Shown here one piece after another: positions 27,309 to 35,241 of a DNA stretch of 64,000 nucleotides. A model generated the notes under the pieces. That model saw only the letters and a list, made by a program, of their open reading frames with translations. It ran no database searches and was not told the origin of the DNA. Both the position numbers and the translations under genes were made by a program. Origin of the DNA: CAIXSC01 sp046349915 (GTDB lineage: Bacteria > Planctomycetota > Planctomycetia > Pirellulales > Pirellulaceae). The DNA lies in NCBI GenBank assembly GCA_046349915.1, contig JAXMBL010000005.1, positions 186,001 through 250,000 on the forward strand. The letters run 5' to 3'. Every line of letters begins with the position of its first letter. Position 1 is the stretch's first letter.

Positions 27309-28241
27309 GTGGATGCCACTCGCCATTATTGCGCCGCGCTGATCCTGGTCCTAGGGGCGGCGGCATCCACGTTCGCTCAACAGAATGTTGGCGGGCAGAA
27401 CGTCGCGGGGCCCAATGCGGGCGGGCTCGCGGCGCCAGCGGGTGTCGCTTACGAACGGGATATCGAGTTCGGCGTGGGTGGCAATCAGCCGCTCCGACTC
27501 GATCTCGCTCGACCTGAACAACTGCCGCAAGCCGTGCCCTGCGTCGTGATCATTCACGGCGGAGCATGGCGCGGCGGCGACAAGACGGCTCACACCGACT
27601 TGCTATTCAAGTTCGCGCAAGCGGGCTATGTCGCCGTCACTGTGCAGTACCGTTTTTGCCCACAGAATCCCTTCCCGGCACAGATCGAAGACGTGAAGTG
27701 CGCGGTTCGATTCGTGCGAGCGAATGCGGATCGTTTAGGCGTTGATCCGCGGCGCATCGGCGCCATGGGCTTCTCGGCGGGCGCACACTTGGCCATGTTG
27801 CTGGGAGTGATGGGGCGCGAAGATCAGTTGGAAGGGCAGGGGGGCTGGCCTGAACAGCCCAGCCAGGTGCAGGCGGTGGTCGCGTTCTTCGGCCCCACCG
27901 ACCTGATGGCGGATGATCTGCCCGTCGTCAGCCAGGCGCTTGTCAAGGATTTTCTCGGAGGCTTGCCTCAGGAGGCCCCAGAAGCCGCTCGTCGAGCCTC
28001 GCCTGTCAGCTACGTCTCCAAGGGAGACGCCCCGCTCTTGATCTTCCAAGGAACTCGCGACCCACTCGTCCCGCACACACAAGCCTATCGCATGGTCGAA
28101 GCATTGACCCGTGCCGGTGTTCCCGGCCGAGTGGAACTGTTGGTAAACGCGGCCCACGGCTGGAAGGGGGCCGAGTTGGACCATACGGTCGAACAGTCGT
28201 TCCGTTTCTTCGACGATCGTCTGCTGAAGGTGAAACGCTAA
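27309..28241 (+). CDS. Secreted alpha/beta hydrolase (BD-FAE/carboxylesterase type)
   Basis: The protein has 310 residues and starts at GTG 27309 with AAGGAA eight bases upstream. The signal peptide is HYCAALILVLGAAASTFAQ. The oxyanion-hole motif is HGGAW (83-87), the nucleophile elbow is GFSAGAH (Ser about 156), the acid is probably the Asp in GTRDPLVP, and the histidine is in AAHGWKG. This is the architecture of bacterial feruloyl/acetyl esterase-like enzymes acting on plant or algal polysaccharide decorations. The substrate is unknown. It converges with the membrane-protein gene downstream, overlapping it by four bases. Confidence 0.9.
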   Translation: MDATRHYCAALILVLGAAASTFAQQNVGGQNVAGPNAGGLAAPAGVAYERDIEFGVGGNQPLRLDLARPEQLPQAVPCVVIIHGGAWRGGDKTAHTDLLFKFAQAGYVAVTVQYRFCPQNPFPAQIEDVKCAVRFVRANADRLGVDPRRIGAMGFSAGAHLAMLLGVMGREDQLEGQGGWPEQPSQVQAVVAFFGPTDLMADDLPVVSQALVKDFLGGLPQEAPEAARRASPVSYVSKGDAPLLIFQGTRDPLVPHTQAYRMVEALTRAGVPGRVELLVNAAHGWKGAELDHTVEQSFRFFDDRLLKVKR

Positions 28242-28819
28242 CGTCCCGTTAGTCGCCAGCCATCTAACGAGTAGTGCTTCAATTCGGGACGCTGATGAAC
28301 ATCTTCAGCAACCTCGAAACCGGCCCCATCGGTCGGCCGAAGACGACGCACTAATCCGTGGTCCGACTGAAGGACAAGAACGCCGTTCTCTTCGTGGTAA
28401 ACACCCGTCTCGCTTAACGCCACAATCCCCAGTTCTCCGAGCGACCGTTCCCAAGTTTTCTTCAAGTGATACCGGCTGCCGCGATGAAGGGTGAGTTTCA
28501 CCCGCTGAATGTCGTGCGAGCCTACGAGCGTTCTCAGGCGAGTGAATACGGAGTATTGCCACCATTCGACAAGCAAGGCGGGGAGCGCCGCGAATAGGGC
28601 GAGCGATCCGACATCGCTGAACCAAACGAGGAGCAGATACCACCACGACTTGCCTGTGACATACAGCCAACCGGTGAGTAGCAGCGGACCCACACAGGGA
28701 ATAAACACCGGGGAAACGAAACGGCCCGATCGCCAGCGAGTCGCGAGCGAAGCGAGCAGAGTCAGAGCGCTCAAAGTCGGGAAAATCAATCCCGCCGCCA
28801 ACAGCGATACTTCCCACAT
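28238..28819 (-). CDS. Small hypothetical membrane protein
   Basis: The protein has 193 residues. Three or four hydrophobic segments fill the first 85 residues (MWEVSLLAAGLIFPTLSALT, PVFIPCVGPLLLTGWLYV, WYLLLVWFSDVGSLALFAAL). A soluble tail of about 100 residues has alternating strands (VKLTLHRGSRYHLKKTWE, GIVALSETGVYHEENGVLVL). I do not recognise the family. Composition and codon use look like a real gene. No clear ribosome binding site precedes the ATG. Confidence 0.6.
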   Translation of the reverse strand: MWEVSLLAAGLIFPTLSALTLLASLATRWRSGRFVSPVFIPCVGPLLLTGWLYVTGKSWWYLLLVWFSDVGSLALFAALPALLVEWWQYSVFTRLRTLVGSHDIQRVKLTLHRGSRYHLKKTWERSLGELGIVALSETGVYHEENGVLVLQSDHGLVRRLRPTDGAGFEVAEDVHQRPELKHYSLDGWRLTGR

Positions 28820-28908
28820 GGCCGTGAAGCGCTCTTTCTCGCGGTAGTTCGACGCAACTCACTTCTTGCAGCTTAGGCTGCCGGATGACAAGAAGCCATC
28901 GGTAGTTT

Positions 28909-29355
28909 TTACGTGGCTGCCAGGGATCGGTCCTTCTCGGCACGAGTCGCCAACCAGCGACAAATCAAGACGGCTCCCACAGCTCCGAGCGACTCGCCAG
29001 CAGCATGCAGATAGTTGCTGCGCCCGACCCTCAACGGAAGCAGCAAATGGCTCAGTACCGCCAGCCCGCTACAACTCACGGCCAGCACCATCGCGACTCG
29101 CAGTCGAAATCGGGGCGCAACGAGTGCTCCCGCGAGGGTAAATCCAAAGCTACTCGGCATGAGCGAGAAGAGCGAAACGAGGTCTGCCATTCCGTCAACA
29201 TCGCGTAGCATAAAGAACGCACCGCCACAGACTCGCCCCAACCAGCGGCCGACCAGGGCCATTGGGATGACAGCCAGCCAACGCCCCCGTTCCGCGACGC
29301 GACCGTGAGCGGGGCGAGCTGAGGCGGGCGTGACAGGCGATTCGCTACGGTCCAT
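28909..29355 (-). CDS. Small hypothetical membrane protein
   Basis: From ATG 29355 the protein has 148 residues, with three or four hydrophobic stretches (WLAVIPMALVGRWLG, LVSLFSLMPSSFGFTLAGAL, VAMVLAVSCSGLAVLSHLLL, AVGAVLICRWLA). A longer reading to 29577 is open but its first 74 residues look non-coding. It lies 89 bp upstream of the previous minus-strand membrane protein. The family is not recognised; it may be a VanZ-like or unknown integral protein, and I cannot decide. Confidence 0.45.
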   Translation of the reverse strand: MDRSESPVTPASARPAHGRVAERGRWLAVIPMALVGRWLGRVCGGAFFMLRDVDGMADLVSLFSLMPSSFGFTLAGALVAPRFRLRVAMVLAVSCSGLAVLSHLLLPLRVGRSNYLHAAGESLGAVGAVLICRWLATRAEKDRSLAAT

Positions 29356-29698
29356 ATCAGTTCTCGTACACGGTAAGTCAGGGAACGCGGCGGAGGATCT
29401 TTGCTGCCTTGCGGCAAGGTGTTCAATCAGACTAACTGAACCATTCGATCCATCGCAAATGGCGACCACCACCCCACTTACAGGCCTTCCAATCCCCAGG
29501 GCAAAATATGAAGTTTTGATGAATCTCGCTGGTAGACGAGGGGCGGGGGTTTTGCGGGGAGTGCCCCTGTGGGACAATCTGCACGCCTGCTAGCAATGAC
29601 AGCTTCGGCGACTTGAGCAACCCGTTCGCGATACAATTTCGTCCGCGACCACTCGGGATCGTCCAAGTCGAAATGCCCACCATGGAGGTCCCTTAGCC
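29356..29698. other. Intergenic stretch without a confident gene
   Basis: Several short open frames exist. One on the minus strand (29478-29683) encodes a protein-like stretch, HFDLDDPEWSRTKLYRERVA, without a good start codon and could be a remnant. Nothing else was recognised. Confidence 0.3.
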
Positions 29699-29929
29699 AT
29701 GATGAGTGTCCATACGATCGATCGCTTTCCCATGCCCTCCGAGATGCCTACGCTCCGTTACATCGAACCCGAAGAATTCTGTCGCCTTGTCGTCTCCAAT
29801 CGCACGCTCCAGCGCTGCGACGACCCTCGCTCCGGCCTACGCGGACTCGAGGATCTGGCGACGGGTGAATGCTATGTCGTCGAAGATTTGCGGCTGGCCA
29901 ATTTCTTGGCCAATCGGCGTCCTCGTTGA
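29699..29929 (+). CDS. Small hypothetical protein
   Basis: The protein has 76 residues (or 75 from the second ATG). A GGAGGT lies about 12 nt upstream. The sequence is acidic and soluble (LRYIEPEEFCRLVV, GLEDLATGECYVVEDLRLAN) with no membrane segment. The strong ribosome binding site and natural composition support it as a gene, but no family was recognised. It stands alone, upstream of a long repeat array. Confidence 0.55.
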   Translation: MMSVHTIDRFPMPSEMPTLRYIEPEEFCRLVVSNRTLQRCDDPRSGLRGLEDLATGECYVVEDLRLANFLANRRPR

Positions 29930-29967
29930 ACGACAGCGGACAGCACCACGAATTCAGTCCCAAGTAC

Positions 29968-30797
29968 CATTCGTTCGATTCGTGCCATTCGTGGTCGAAT
30001 CACTTCCGGCCGGTTCGCCGAGGGAAGACAAGGCAGGCGATTGACCACGAATCTCGCGAATCCTACGAATCCAGACGGAGGGAGAGGAAGACGCCGGGCG
30101 TCAGGATCGCCCCCCTCTCAAGCAGCCAACTGTCAATCGAGCACCTCGAAAACCGCCCCGTGCCCTCATTCGTTCGATTCGCGCCACTCGTGGTCGAATC
30201 ACTTCCGGCCGGTTCGCAGAGGTGAGGCAAGACAGGCGATTGACCACGAATCTCGCGAATCCTACGAATCCAGACGGAGGGCGAGGAAGATGTCGGGCGT
30301 CAGGATCGCCCCCCCTCTCAAGCAGCCAACTGTCAATCGAGCACCTCGAAAACCGCCCTGTGCCCCCATTCGTTCGATTCGTACCATTCGTGGTCGAATC
30401 ACTTCCGGCCGGTTCGCAGAGGTGAGACAAGGCAGGCGATTGACCACGAATCTCGCGAATCCTACGAATCCAGACGGAGGGAGAGGAAGATGTCGGGCGT
30501 CAGGATCGCCCCCCTCTCAAGCAGCCAACTGTCAAGCGAGCGCCTCGAAAACCGCCCTGTGCCCCCATTCGTTCGATTCGTGCCATTCGTGGTCGAATCA
30601 CTTCCGGCAGGTTCGTGGCTGTGAGACCAGGCAGGCGATTGACCACGAATCTCGCGAATCCTACGAATCCAGACCGAGGGAGAGGAAGATGTTGGGCGTC
30701 AGGATCGCCCCCCTCTCAAATAGCCAACGATCGATCGAGCACCCCGAAAACCGCCCTGTGCCCCCATTCGTTCGATTCGTGCCATTCGTGGTGAAAC
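29968..30797. repeat. Tandem array of about four 199-bp units built on nonamer motifs (family B)
   Basis: The block ATTCGTTCG, ATTCGTGYC, ATTCGTGGT starts at 29968, 30167, 30367, 30566 and 30765, a period of 199-200 bp. Each unit also holds the near inverse (ACCACGAAT, CTCGCGAAT, CCTACGAAT), a conserved CTTCCGGCCGGTTCG, a GA-rich tract and a GGATCGCCCCCCTCTCA tract. Because 199 is not a multiple of three, frames shift between units, so the open frames across the array are not genes. No gene was seen in 29930-30906. Confidence 0.92.
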
Positions 30798-30906
30798 CCC
30801 CAATCGCAGGACCGAAAGAGTGTCGTCCCTCGTTTCGAGCATTCAACATCCCTTGAGAGGGAACGGCAGGGGTCACATCGCAAACGGTTCCTCCGCTACT
30901 CGTCGC

Positions 30907-31803
30907 CTATCCGAGGTCCCGTGGTTCAGAGCTTAGTGGTTGTCTTAGTAGTGCGGTGAGTCGCTGAAATCGTTCGCCCGCCCAGGTCGACTCGCATTGC
31001 ATTCGCGATTGTTGTTCAGCGTCGACCGTCTCGTGGTTCCACCGCTCCATCGCCTCGTGCATTTCCGGCCCTGCCTCCTCGCCCCACTGTCGCCAAACGT
31101 GCCCGCCGATCCACTTATCGTGCCAGGCGCCCAGGTCCTCTTGGCACGCTCGCAACTCGCCCATCAGCGTCTGTCGACTTTCCTGGGACATTCCTCCCGC
31201 GATCCACTCGACAAGATACCGAGCTCGACGGACTTCGCGCCGCAGTCGATGCAATTGCTTCGGCAGCACGGGCCAGGGACTACTTTGCTCTTCGAGTTGC
31301 TGGATGCTTTGAGTCAATCGAGAACTCACCGCGAGTTCAAACCGCCCCACGCGTTTGGCGCGACGGTGCATGCGTTTCGCCAGCGAGTGCCACTCCTTGA
31401 ACTCGCCGGCCTTGCGCCGTTCTTTCACGTGGATCGCGAGCGCTTGTTGCGCTTCCCCGCGAGCGAGCGCCAGGCGATGGACCAGGGCAATCTGCGTTTC
31501 GCGTTCGAGAAGCGAGTGATCGACGACTAGTTCGGCGAGCCGTACATCCAGGTCTCGAGCCACGCCCGCTTTCCGTCGCAGTCGACGTAGCCCTCGCAAG
31601 ATTCGCCGTGCGTCATCACCTTCGAAGTCGGCCGCGAGTGCTTCCACGACGACTGCGGCGCGCCGCGTTGCGACTCGCAGTTTATGAACGTATTCGCGAT
31701 CTTCGTGCGAGCGTTTGGCGGCGAGCAGTGCGAAGCGTTGAACTTGACCGAACAATCGTGCGGGCGTCATCGAGATCGCGTTATCCGAACCGCCCAGTGA
31801 CAT
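30907..31803 (-). CDS. CHAD-domain protein, probable polyphosphate-binding
   Basis: The protein has 298 residues. The CHAD signature VHKLRVATRRAAVVVEAL lies at about 39-56, followed by paired long helices with many conserved basic residues (LRGLRRLRRKAGVARDLDV; later LHRLRREVRRARYLVEWI and LGAWHDKW). CHAD domains form a helical bundle with a basic pore that binds polyphosphate and associates with polyphosphate granules in other bacteria. The gene directly follows pstB and its first ATG lies inside the pstB end (23-bp overlap); a second ATG at 31770 avoids the overlap. The position at the end of a phosphate-uptake operon supports a role in phosphate storage (inference). Confidence 0.9.
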   Translation of the reverse strand: MSLGGSDNAISMTPARLFGQVQRFALLAAKRSHEDREYVHKLRVATRRAAVVVEALAADFEGDDARRILRGLRRLRRKAGVARDLDVRLAELVVDHSLLERETQIALVHRLALARGEAQQALAIHVKERRKAGEFKEWHSLAKRMHRRAKRVGRFELAVSSRLTQSIQQLEEQSSPWPVLPKQLHRLRREVRRARYLVEWIAGGMSQESRQTLMGELRACQEDLGAWHDKWIGGHVWRQWGEEAGPEMHEAMERWNHETVDAEQQSRMQCESTWAGERFQRLTALLRQPLSSEPRDLG

Positions 31804-32704
31804 AGTCGTTCGTTTCGGTCAGACGTGGTCGAGTGAAAATGTCCGCGGTGGGACCATATTCCACCAATCGTCCCAAGTACATAAAGGCCGTATAGTCGCT
31901 AATACGCGACGCTTGCTGCATGTTGTGCGTGACGATCAGAATCGAGTAATCGCCGCGCAAGTCGCTGATCAAATCTTCTACCTTGCCAGTGGCAATCGGG
32001 TCAAGCGCCGAGCAGGGTTCGTCCAACAGCAAGACCTCGGGTTCGCTGGCGATCGCTCGAGCGATACACAAGCGCTGTTGTTGGCCGCCGGACAACTCGA
32101 GCGCACTGCCGTGCAATCGGTCCTTGACCTCATCCCACAGGGCCGCGCCGCGCAGACTCTTCTCGCAGACTTCGGCGAGCACCTGACGATTTCGTTCGCC
32201 GTCGATCCGCAACGGGTATACCACATTCTCGAAAATACTCATCGGGAACGGATTGGGCTTTTGAAACACCATGCCCATGCGTTTTCTCAATTCGATCACA
32301 TCGACGCCGCGAGCATAGATGGAGTCGCCGTTGAGTTTCATGGCGCCCGAGATGCGCACGGTGCCGATCAAATCGTTCATGCGATTGACGCAGCGGAGCA
32401 GCGTCGATTTTCCGCAACCCGACGGACCAATGATCGACGTGACCTTGCCCGCGGAGACCGGCAAGGTGATTTCGTGCAGGGCTTTCTTTTCGCCGTACCA
32501 CAGCGAGAAGTCCTCGACTTGCAATACCGGCTCCTCGTCCCATACCGACTCGTGAACTACCGCGGGGACTTTTTCCCCGCGAGCGATGCGAGCCAGACCG
32601 CTTTCTTGCAGCGATCGGGAGGCAGCGTGTCCCGCCGACGGAGTCGCGGGCCGTTTATCATCGGACTGAGGTGGTGTGTTGGCCATCAGGGGCGATTGAA
32701 GCAT
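31781..32704 (-). CDS. pstB: Phosphate ABC transporter ATP-binding protein
   Basis: The protein has 307 residues. Walker A is GPSGCGKSTLLRCVNRMNDL, followed by the PstB-typical VFQKPNPFPMSIFENVVYPL, the signature ELSGGQQQRLCIARAIA, Walker B VLLLDEPCSALDP and H-loop IVTHNMQQASRISDYTAFMY. The N-terminus is extended by about 55 polar residues before the usual start (LQVEDFSLWYGEKKAL), longer than the typical 250-260-residue PstB. It energises the PstC/PstA channel in the inner membrane. The gene begins 16 bp after pstA and overlaps the CHAD gene. Confidence 0.95.
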   Translation of the reverse strand: MLQSPLMANTPPQSDDKRPATPSAGHAASRSLQESGLARIARGEKVPAVVHESVWDEEPVLQVEDFSLWYGEKKALHEITLPVSAGKVTSIIGPSGCGKSTLLRCVNRMNDLIGTVRISGAMKLNGDSIYARGVDVIELRKRMGMVFQKPNPFPMSIFENVVYPLRIDGERNRQVLAEVCEKSLRGAALWDEVKDRLHGSALELSGGQQQRLCIARAIASEPEVLLLDEPCSALDPIATGKVEDLISDLRGDYSILIVTHNMQQASRISDYTAFMYLGRLVEYGPTADIFTRPRLTETNDYVTGRFG

Positions 32705-32720
32705 AGGGCACCGAACTTGA

Positions 32721-35237
32721 CTAGAACTGACCGGAGCGGAAGCGGCGACGCAAGCGTCCTCGCAGCCACACGGCGGCGATATTCAGCGTGGCGACGATGG
32801 CGATCAAGAGCAGCGTCGTGGTGAAGACCATGGGCTTCGCCGCCTCGCTATTCTGACTCTGAAACCCTAGGTCGTAGATATGGAATCCCAAGTGCATGAA
32901 ACTGCGTTCTGGGTGCACGAACGGGGCTGTCGCGTCGATAGGCAATTCGGGCGCTAACTTCACGGCCCCCACCAACATCAGCGGCGCGACCTCGCCCGCC
33001 CCACGCGCCATCGCCAAGATCATTCCCGTCATAATGCCCGGCATCGCCTGCGGCAAAACGATATGGCGAATGGTCTGCCACTTGCCGGCGCCGCAAGCAT
33101 AGGAGCCCTCGCGCATCGAATTGGGCACGGCGGACAGAGCTTCTTCCGTCGAGACGATGACGACCGGCAAGGTCAACAGGGCGAGCGTGAGCGACGACCA
33201 GAGAAGTCCTCCCTTGCCCATCGTGGGATTCGGCAGATTCTCGGTGAACAATCCGTTGAAGTACGGATTCGCAAAGATCAGGATCACGAGCCAAACGGTG
33301 GCGCCGAGCCACAACATCAATGCCGCTCGCCCCAGCCACATCCCTCGTCCCTCCGTGCCCCCAGATGGGGCGCGAACTCCGAGAGTAAAAGCGGTCAGCG
33401 CCACGACCGCCAAGGCCAGCAATCCCAGATACCACAGATAGGGCGGCCAAGGCTGGAAGCCTGCGTTTTTCGCTCCGCCATCCACGAACGCTCCAACCAG
33501 ATAGCAGAAAAATCCCAGCCCGAACACGCCGAACACAATACTCGGCACTCCCGCCAGATTGTTGATCGAAATCCGCACGGCGCTCACAATCGGACCGCCC
33601 TTGGCGTACTCACGTAGATACAACGCGGCCAAAACGCCGAAGGGAACGACGGCGAGCGACATGATGAGCGTCATGGCCACTGTGCCAAAGATGGCCGGAA
33701 AAACTCCCCCCTCGCTGTTTGCTTCGCGAGGCTCGTCCGACAAGAACTCCCACCAGCGCGAGAAGTAAACGCCCCACGACTGGCCGCCCGTCAAGCGATT
33801 CGCCGGATACGCTCGCACGATGTTGGCCAGCGCCAAAGGAGTCTCAGCGCCGTCGGCAGTCTCGAGAAACAGTTGATTACGATCGTTCTCTTCGTTCAGC
33901 GAGCGGATGCTGCGCTGAATGCCCGCCGTCTCCACCTCGCCATCCCGGTGTGCTTGCAAGAAGCGTTCGCCCGCGGCTCGCAGGCGTGGATCAAGACGCG
34001 CCGACTCAGACTCTAACTCGGCAGCTCGAGCTCGCGTCTCGGTCAGTTGTTCCTCCAAGGCCGCTTTTCCCGCGTCCCGCAGAGCTTGTGCGGCTTTCTC
34101 GATCGGTTCGACCTGCTTCAGGAGGGGCTGAGGTAGTCGCCGAAACACCTCCCAGCGGTCCAAGGCCGCCTTCCATTCGTCCTCCACTGCGGCAATCTGC
34201 GTCTGCAAATTGCGGAGCTCCTCTAATTGGTCGAGAAACGTAGTTCCCGCAGCCAGTTCCGCGGCCCGCACGTCCAAGCGAGCTCGTTCGATCCGCTGAT
34301 TCACTCGTCCAATATCGTGTCGTTCCAATTCGCGCCGTCGCAGGTATCGCTCGCGCGCCGCTCGATGTTCGTTTTCGAATCGCTCCCAGGCAGCCGCGGG
34401 TTCCGACCACGACTGCCGCAATTCGGTCACTCGCGTCGGTTCATCGATCGCATCAACAGGGACCGCGGTTCCGTCGTCCAGGACCGCTTCCCAATTTCCT
34501 TCCGACGGGACGGTGGCGAGGAATTGTCGGACATTCTCCCGGCGAATGGTTGCGATATACTCGCGAAGCGCCATGAGCGCCGCGGAGACTTCCGCTTGGC
34601 GATCTTCTGGCAGCGCCGTCACCGCCGATTCAATGGAATTCGCCAACAGTTCGAGATCTTGTTCATCGGGATTAACCTCGCGCGGATGCCGCGCAACGAA
34701 GCGCCGCAACAGGCCCACGAAGCGCCCCCATTCAACCCGTTCCGCCAGAATCGCCCACTCGGGGAGTTCCATCGCCTGCGCGGACAATTCGAAGTCGCTG
34801 ACCCACTGGTAGTGGTTCTGCGTGATCTCGAAGTTGCCGACGCGGAAGAGTCGGCGAGCCGTGGTCAGCGAGTCTTTGTCGCCGAGGGCTTCCATCGCGT
34901 TTTGGGCGGCGGGGCCCGAGAGATTGGCGGCGAATTGGCGAGTCAACTGGTAGGGTTCGACGCGAGTCACTTCCCCCATGACTTGCGTGCCATCCTTGAG
35001 CGACGCACGCTCGATTTTCATTGGCCAAAAAGTGCCTACTCCGTGATGGATGACCAGTGCGAGCAGGCCGAGAATCATGGCGACTGCGAGCGAGAGCGCG
35101 CCCCCCGTCAGCCACACCATCCCTTCGCCGGCAGCCAGCAGCGACACGCCGGGACGGGCGCGAGCGCGACGGCGTTCGGGGCGACGTGGTGGGTCGCCGG
35201 TGTTCGAGGCGGAAGGAGGAGGGGCCACGCTGGTCAT
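32721..35237 (-). CDS. pstA: Phosphate ABC transporter permease PstA with a large extracytoplasmic insert
   Basis: The protein has 838 residues, more than twice the usual 280-300. One membrane segment (about 40-65, LTGGALSLAVAMILGLLALV) is followed by a region of about 440 residues with a predicted long coiled coil (about 280-450; ERARLDVRAAELAAGTTFLD, EEQLTETRARAAELESESAR). The permease core comes after that (about 515-830; FGTVAMTLIMSLAVVPFGVL, RISINNLAGVPSIVFGVFGL) with the cytoplasmic EAA loop GAGKWQTIRHIVLPQAMPGI and an ARGAGEVAPLMLVGAV end. Some proteobacterial PstA proteins also carry inserts here, though usually shorter. The start lies four bases after the pstC stop. Confidence 0.9.
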   Translation of the reverse strand: MTSVAPPPSASNTGDPPRRPERRRARARPGVSLLAAGEGMVWLTGGALSLAVAMILGLLALVIHHGVGTFWPMKIERASLKDGTQVMGEVTRVEPYQLTRQFAANLSGPAAQNAMEALGDKDSLTTARRLFRVGNFEITQNHYQWVSDFELSAQAMELPEWAILAERVEWGRFVGLLRRFVARHPREVNPDEQDLELLANSIESAVTALPEDRQAEVSAALMALREYIATIRRENVRQFLATVPSEGNWEAVLDDGTAVPVDAIDEPTRVTELRQSWSEPAAAWERFENEHRAARERYLRRRELERHDIGRVNQRIERARLDVRAAELAAGTTFLDQLEELRNLQTQIAAVEDEWKAALDRWEVFRRLPQPLLKQVEPIEKAAQALRDAGKAALEEQLTETRARAAELESESARLDPRLRAAGERFLQAHRDGEVETAGIQRSIRSLNEENDRNQLFLETADGAETPLALANIVRAYPANRLTGGQSWGVYFSRWWEFLSDEPREANSEGGVFPAIFGTVAMTLIMSLAVVPFGVLAALYLREYAKGGPIVSAVRISINNLAGVPSIVFGVFGLGFFCYLVGAFVDGGAKNAGFQPWPPYLWYLGLLALAVVALTAFTLGVRAPSGGTEGRGMWLGRAALMLWLGATVWLVILIFANPYFNGLFTENLPNPTMGKGGLLWSSLTLALLTLPVVIVSTEEALSAVPNSMREGSYACGAGKWQTIRHIVLPQAMPGIMTGMILAMARGAGEVAPLMLVGAVKLAPELPIDATAPFVHPERSFMHLGFHIYDLGFQSQNSEAAKPMVFTTTLLLIAIVATLNIAAVWLRGRLRRRFRSGQF

Positions 35238-35241
35238 AGGC

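Noticed and set aside
29432..29683. Possible minus-strand gene with the stretch HFDLDDPEWSRTKLYRERVA
   Set aside because: No usable start codon with a ribosome binding site and overlap with the start region of a better plus-strand gene; kept only as a possible remnant.
30041..30856. 271-codon frame across the 199-bp array
   Set aside because: The repeat period is not a multiple of three, so the frame reads different phases of the same DNA; no protein-like pattern.
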